From Hyphomicrobiales bacterium (GTDB lineage Bacteria > Pseudomonadota > Alphaproteobacteria > Rhizobiales > Xanthobacteraceae), in the NCBI GenBank assembly GCA_017305555.1, contig JAFKKM010000010.1:1-64000 (forward strand): a stretch of 64,000 nucleotides of DNA. The letters run 5' to 3'. Of this stretch, positions 63,184-64,000 are shown in pieces. The notes below the pieces were generated by a model that worked only from the letters and a program-made list of their open reading frames with translations, searched no databases and was not told where the DNA came from. How positions within the stretch are numbered: position 1 is the first letter of the stretch; every line of letters starts with the position of its first letter. The position numbers and the translations under genes were made by a program.

Positions 63184-63636
63184 ATGAAGCGGATGTTCGT
63201 GACGGTTGCGGCGGTGCTGCTCGGGATAGGCGCGGTGTACGCGCAGCAGGACGTCGTCAATCAGCGCCAGACCTCGATGAAGGAAAACGGCAAGAACCTC
63301 GGTGGCGTTCTTGGCGCCATGGCGAAGGGTGAGAAGCCCTACGACCAGGCGGCGGTCGATGCCGCGGTTGCCAAGCTTGCCGAAAACGCCAAGGCAATCG
63401 GGACGTTGTTCCCCGAGAATACCAAGGGGCTGAAGGCGGACGGCAAATACAGCGCGTCGTCCAAAATCTGGGAGAACCGCGCCGATTTCGATTCCCACGT
63501 CGCGAGCTACACAAAAGCCGTCAACGACGTGGCGTCCGCTGGCATCAAGAATCTCGATGCGCTGAAGGCGGCAGTGCCTGCGCTTGGTAAGCAGTGCTCC
63601 GGCTGCCATGAAACCTATCGGCTGAAGGAAGGTTAG
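63184..63636 (+). CDS. Class II cytochrome c (c'/c556 type)
   Basis: A 150-residue periplasmic cytochrome. MKRMFVTVAAVLLGIGAVYAQQ is a signal peptide. The mature part is all-helical with a single C-terminal haem site CSGCH (residues 138-142, 'LGKQCSGCHETYRLKEG'), typical of four-helix class II cytochromes. It follows the molybdenum hydroxylase by 125 bases and may take its electrons. AAGGAG is about 10 bases before ATG 63184. Confidence 0.9.
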   Translation: MKRMFVTVAAVLLGIGAVYAQQDVVNQRQTSMKENGKNLGGVLGAMAKGEKPYDQAAVDAAVAKLAENAKAIGTLFPENTKGLKADGKYSASSKIWENRADFDSHVASYTKAVNDVASAGIKNLDALKAAVPALGKQCSGCHETYRLKEG

Positions 63637-63697
63637 GACGCGTCGTCCCGAGTTGAATCGAAATTCGTTTTGTGGACGGATTTTCAACACGAAAAGA

Positions 63698-63816
63698 GTC
63701 GTCCCCGCGCAGGCGGGGACCCATACGCCGCAGCGGTTCGGCTCTATCACCAAGGCGAGTTTCTTTGCGGCAACGAATGCCAGGGATTATGGATCCCCGC
63801 CTTCGCGGGGACGACG
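63698..63816 (+). repeat. Composite palindromic repeat, subfamily A (copy 2)
   Basis: Arms GTCGTCCCCGCGCAGGCGGG and CCCCGCCTTCGCGGGGACGA bound an interior with CAGCGGTTCGGCTCTATCAC, AAGGCGAGTTTCTTTGCGG and ATGCCAGGGATTATGG. It matches the copy at 31919-32075 in opposite orientation. Confidence 0.85.
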
Positions 63817-63915
63817 CCGAGGTTGTTTGGTCCGTTGAAGTCCATTTCGAATGAGACACCCGGGATGACGCCGTTGAAGGCGATGCCCTCATCATAAGAA
63901 GGTGCGACGGAACGC

Positions 63916-64000
63916 ATGATGCGACGACTTTCGATTCTGGCCGCCATCGTCATCGTCGCGGGCTTTGCCGTCTATTGGTGGCTGACGATGCCGGTCGTCA
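63916..64000 (+). CDS. N-terminus of an exported or membrane-anchored protein (truncated by window)
   Basis: Only 28 residues are visible: MMRRLSILAAIVIVAGFAVY and then WWLTMPVV. This is a membrane anchor or uncleaved signal with a basic start. In related genomes a cytochrome c often follows this cytochrome/molybdenum hydroxylase pair, so that is my guess. The start may be ATG 63916 or 63919. Confidence 0.55.
   Translation, partial: MMRRLSILAAIVIVAGFAVYWWLTMPVV

Overview
The window is an ordinary stretch of chromosome from a high-GC alphaproteobacterium, most likely order Hyphomicrobiales, family Nitrobacteraceae (Bradyrhizobium / Rhodopseudomonas / Afipia relatives). I infer this from the GC-rich coding style, gene families typical of that group (DUF1236, DUF2007, DUF3096, TIGR02301, a RibBA with a degenerate second domain), and small palindromic intergenic repeats of the kind scattered through those genomes. 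There is no phage, plasmid, CRISPR array, defence island or insertion sequence. About 67 protein genes and one tRNA-Pro(CGG) gene are supported.

Layout. 1-4 kb: partial enoyl-CoA hydratase, polyprenyl diphosphate synthase, DUF2007 protein, SAM methyltransferase, S49 peptidase. 4-11.5 kb: glyQ-glyS (glycyl-tRNA synthetase), a secreted DUF1236 protein, a tiny DUF3096 membrane protein, and ppdK with a Lys/Ala-rich N-terminal extension, closed by a clear terminator. 11.8-19.2 kb: SleB-like cell-wall hydrolase, AcuI/YhdH-type reductase, a large DUF2339 membrane protein, a small tyrosine phosphatase, two secreted unknowns. 19.3-25.7 kb: the overlapping minus-strand trio ygfZ-tag-HD hydrolase, small proteins, Nudix hydrolase, SRAP peptidase, ClC channel. 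25.7-28.4 kb: FAD-linked oxidase, Sua5-type threonylcarbamoyl-AMP synthase, tRNA-Pro. 28.35-29.05 kb: about 700 bp without a convincing gene beside the tRNA.

29-38 kb: DUF1236 protein, CPA2 cation/proton antiporter, RibB(A), glutaryl-CoA dehydrogenase, an Rrf2 regulator overlapping a thioredoxin-reductase-like flavoprotein, MBL-fold hydrolase, DUF1499 protein. 38-44 kb: LysR regulator divergent from pirin and isochorismatase-type hydrolase genes, a membrane GGDEF protein, acyl-CoA ligase. 44-51 kb: extensin-like peptidase, two tandem L,D-transpeptidase lipoproteins, CorA transporter, a small CxxC protein, SDR, pdxH, a lipoprotein. 51-60.7 kb: CbpA-type J protein, alpha/beta hydrolase, then the LPS heptose genes gmhB-waaF (minus) diverging from hldD-hldE (plus), a Gfo/Idh/MocA oxidoreductase and murJ. 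60.7-64 kb: a molybdenum hydroxylase large subunit followed by a class II cytochrome c and the start of another membrane-anchored protein.

Functional themes are translation (glyQS, tRNA, Sua5), cell envelope (SleB, extensin-like, LDTs, LPS heptose, murJ) and redox/cofactor metabolism. No strongly novel system stands out. The best leads are a codon-usage mosaic inside glyS, the histone-H1-like extension on PPDK, an Rrf2 operator that overlaps its own start codon, an orphan molybdenum hydroxylase with cytochromes, two subfamilies of composite palindromic repeats, and a 7-bp tandem repeat between two convergent genes. Coordinates were read from the sequence by hand; family calls are from recognised motifs, with no database search.
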